Assembly (NCBI GenBank): GCA_035513135.1
Contig: DATKCQ010000167.1
Coordinates: 1-16,909 of the forward strand
DNA from: Thermohalobaculum sp035513135
GTDB lineage: Bacteria; Pseudomonadota; Alphaproteobacteria; Rhodobacterales; Rhodobacteraceae
DNA: 16,909 nucleotides
Reading direction: 5' to 3'
The notes beneath the pieces were generated by a model. The model saw only the letters and a list, made by a program, of their open reading frames with translations. It was not told the DNA's origin and did no database searches. Made by a program: the position numbers and the translations under genes. Positions 16,705 through 16,909 of this stretch are shown piece by piece (within the stretch, counting starts at the first letter, position 1; each line of letters begins with the position of its first letter).

Positions 16705-16909
16705 ATGGACACGCAACCGAGCCTGAAGGACCAGGTGAGCCCCGACGAATGGGCCATGCGGGTGGACCTCGCCGCCTGCTACCGGCTGATCGACCTGCAT
16801 GGCTGGTCGGACCTGCTGGGCACGCATATCTCGGCCCGCGTGCCGGGCGAGGAAAACGCCTTCCTGATAAACCCTTACGGCCTTCTCTTCGAGGAGATTA
16901 CGGCCTCCT
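16705..16909 (+). CDS. Class II aldolase/adducin family protein (partial, runs off right edge)
   Basis: The first 68 residues of a gene that continues past the window. The ATG at 16705 follows GGGAGGA (16694-16700). The visible segment ACYRLIDLHGWSDLLGTHIS-ARVPGEENAFLINPYGLLFEEITAS matches the N-terminal region of the class II aldolase/adducin family (fuculose/ribulose-phosphate aldolase fold). The zinc-binding histidines of true aldolases lie downstream and are not visible, so activity cannot be judged. It diverges from the glutaredoxin-DinB operon and probably shares the intergenic control region. Members in such catabolic settings may act as aldolases, decarboxylases or epimerases on small hydroxy acids. 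Confidence 0.85.
   Translation, partial: MDTQPSLKDQVSPDEWAMRVDLAACYRLIDLHGWSDLLGTHISARVPGEENAFLINPYGLLFEEITAS

Overview
The window is very GC-rich, has strong G/C bias at third codon positions, and carries dense, short-spaced, often overlapping genes. This style, the twin-arginine-exported solute-binding protein and the REP-like GC hairpins suggest an alphaproteobacterium (Rhodospirillales/Rhodobacterales-like). No rRNA, tRNA or species marker is present, so this is an inference. All genes look like chromosomal metabolism or transport. I saw no transposase, phage gene, CRISPR array or toxin system.

Region 1 (1-1171, minus strand): a secreted protein built of three Ig-like repeats, followed 9 nt later by the start of another gene that runs off the left edge. 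Region 2 (1172-1439): a regulatory region with a cluster of TTGTCG/CGACAA half-sites around a plausible promoter. Region 3 (1440-8095, plus strand): a complete peptide/nickel-type (Opp/Dpp) ABC importer consisting of a binding protein, two permeases (the second enlarged) and one polypeptide with both ATPase domains. Two GC hairpins separate it from aroQ, a type II 3-dehydroquinate dehydratase. A long inverted repeat at 8135-8202 closes this unit against the convergent minus-strand genes.

Region 4 (8229-12029, minus strand) is a tight three-gene operon, in transcription order: a tartrate/D-malate dehydrogenase family enzyme, malonyl-CoA decarboxylase and an acylating (CoA-dependent) aldehyde dehydrogenase. 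The combination implies a route that makes an acyl-CoA from an aldehyde and decarboxylates a malonyl-CoA-type thioester. The substrate is not evident. Region 5 (12030-12635) is about 600 bp without a convincing gene. It holds a five-copy GATC-containing repeat, an AT-rich patch with an exact DnaA-box sequence, and a 16-bp-periodic series of small dyads.

Region 6 (12636-16509, minus strand) is a second catabolic-looking operon, in transcription order: a glutaredoxin-DinB fusion, an alpha/beta hydrolase, a D-2-hydroxyacid dehydrogenase (4-nt overlap with the hydrolase) and a class III CaiB/BaiF CoA-transferase. A class II aldolase/adducin family gene diverges from it at 16705 and runs off the right edge. 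Together the window looks like an uptake-plus-catabolism neighbourhood for organic or hydroxy acids, with the actual substrates unresolved.
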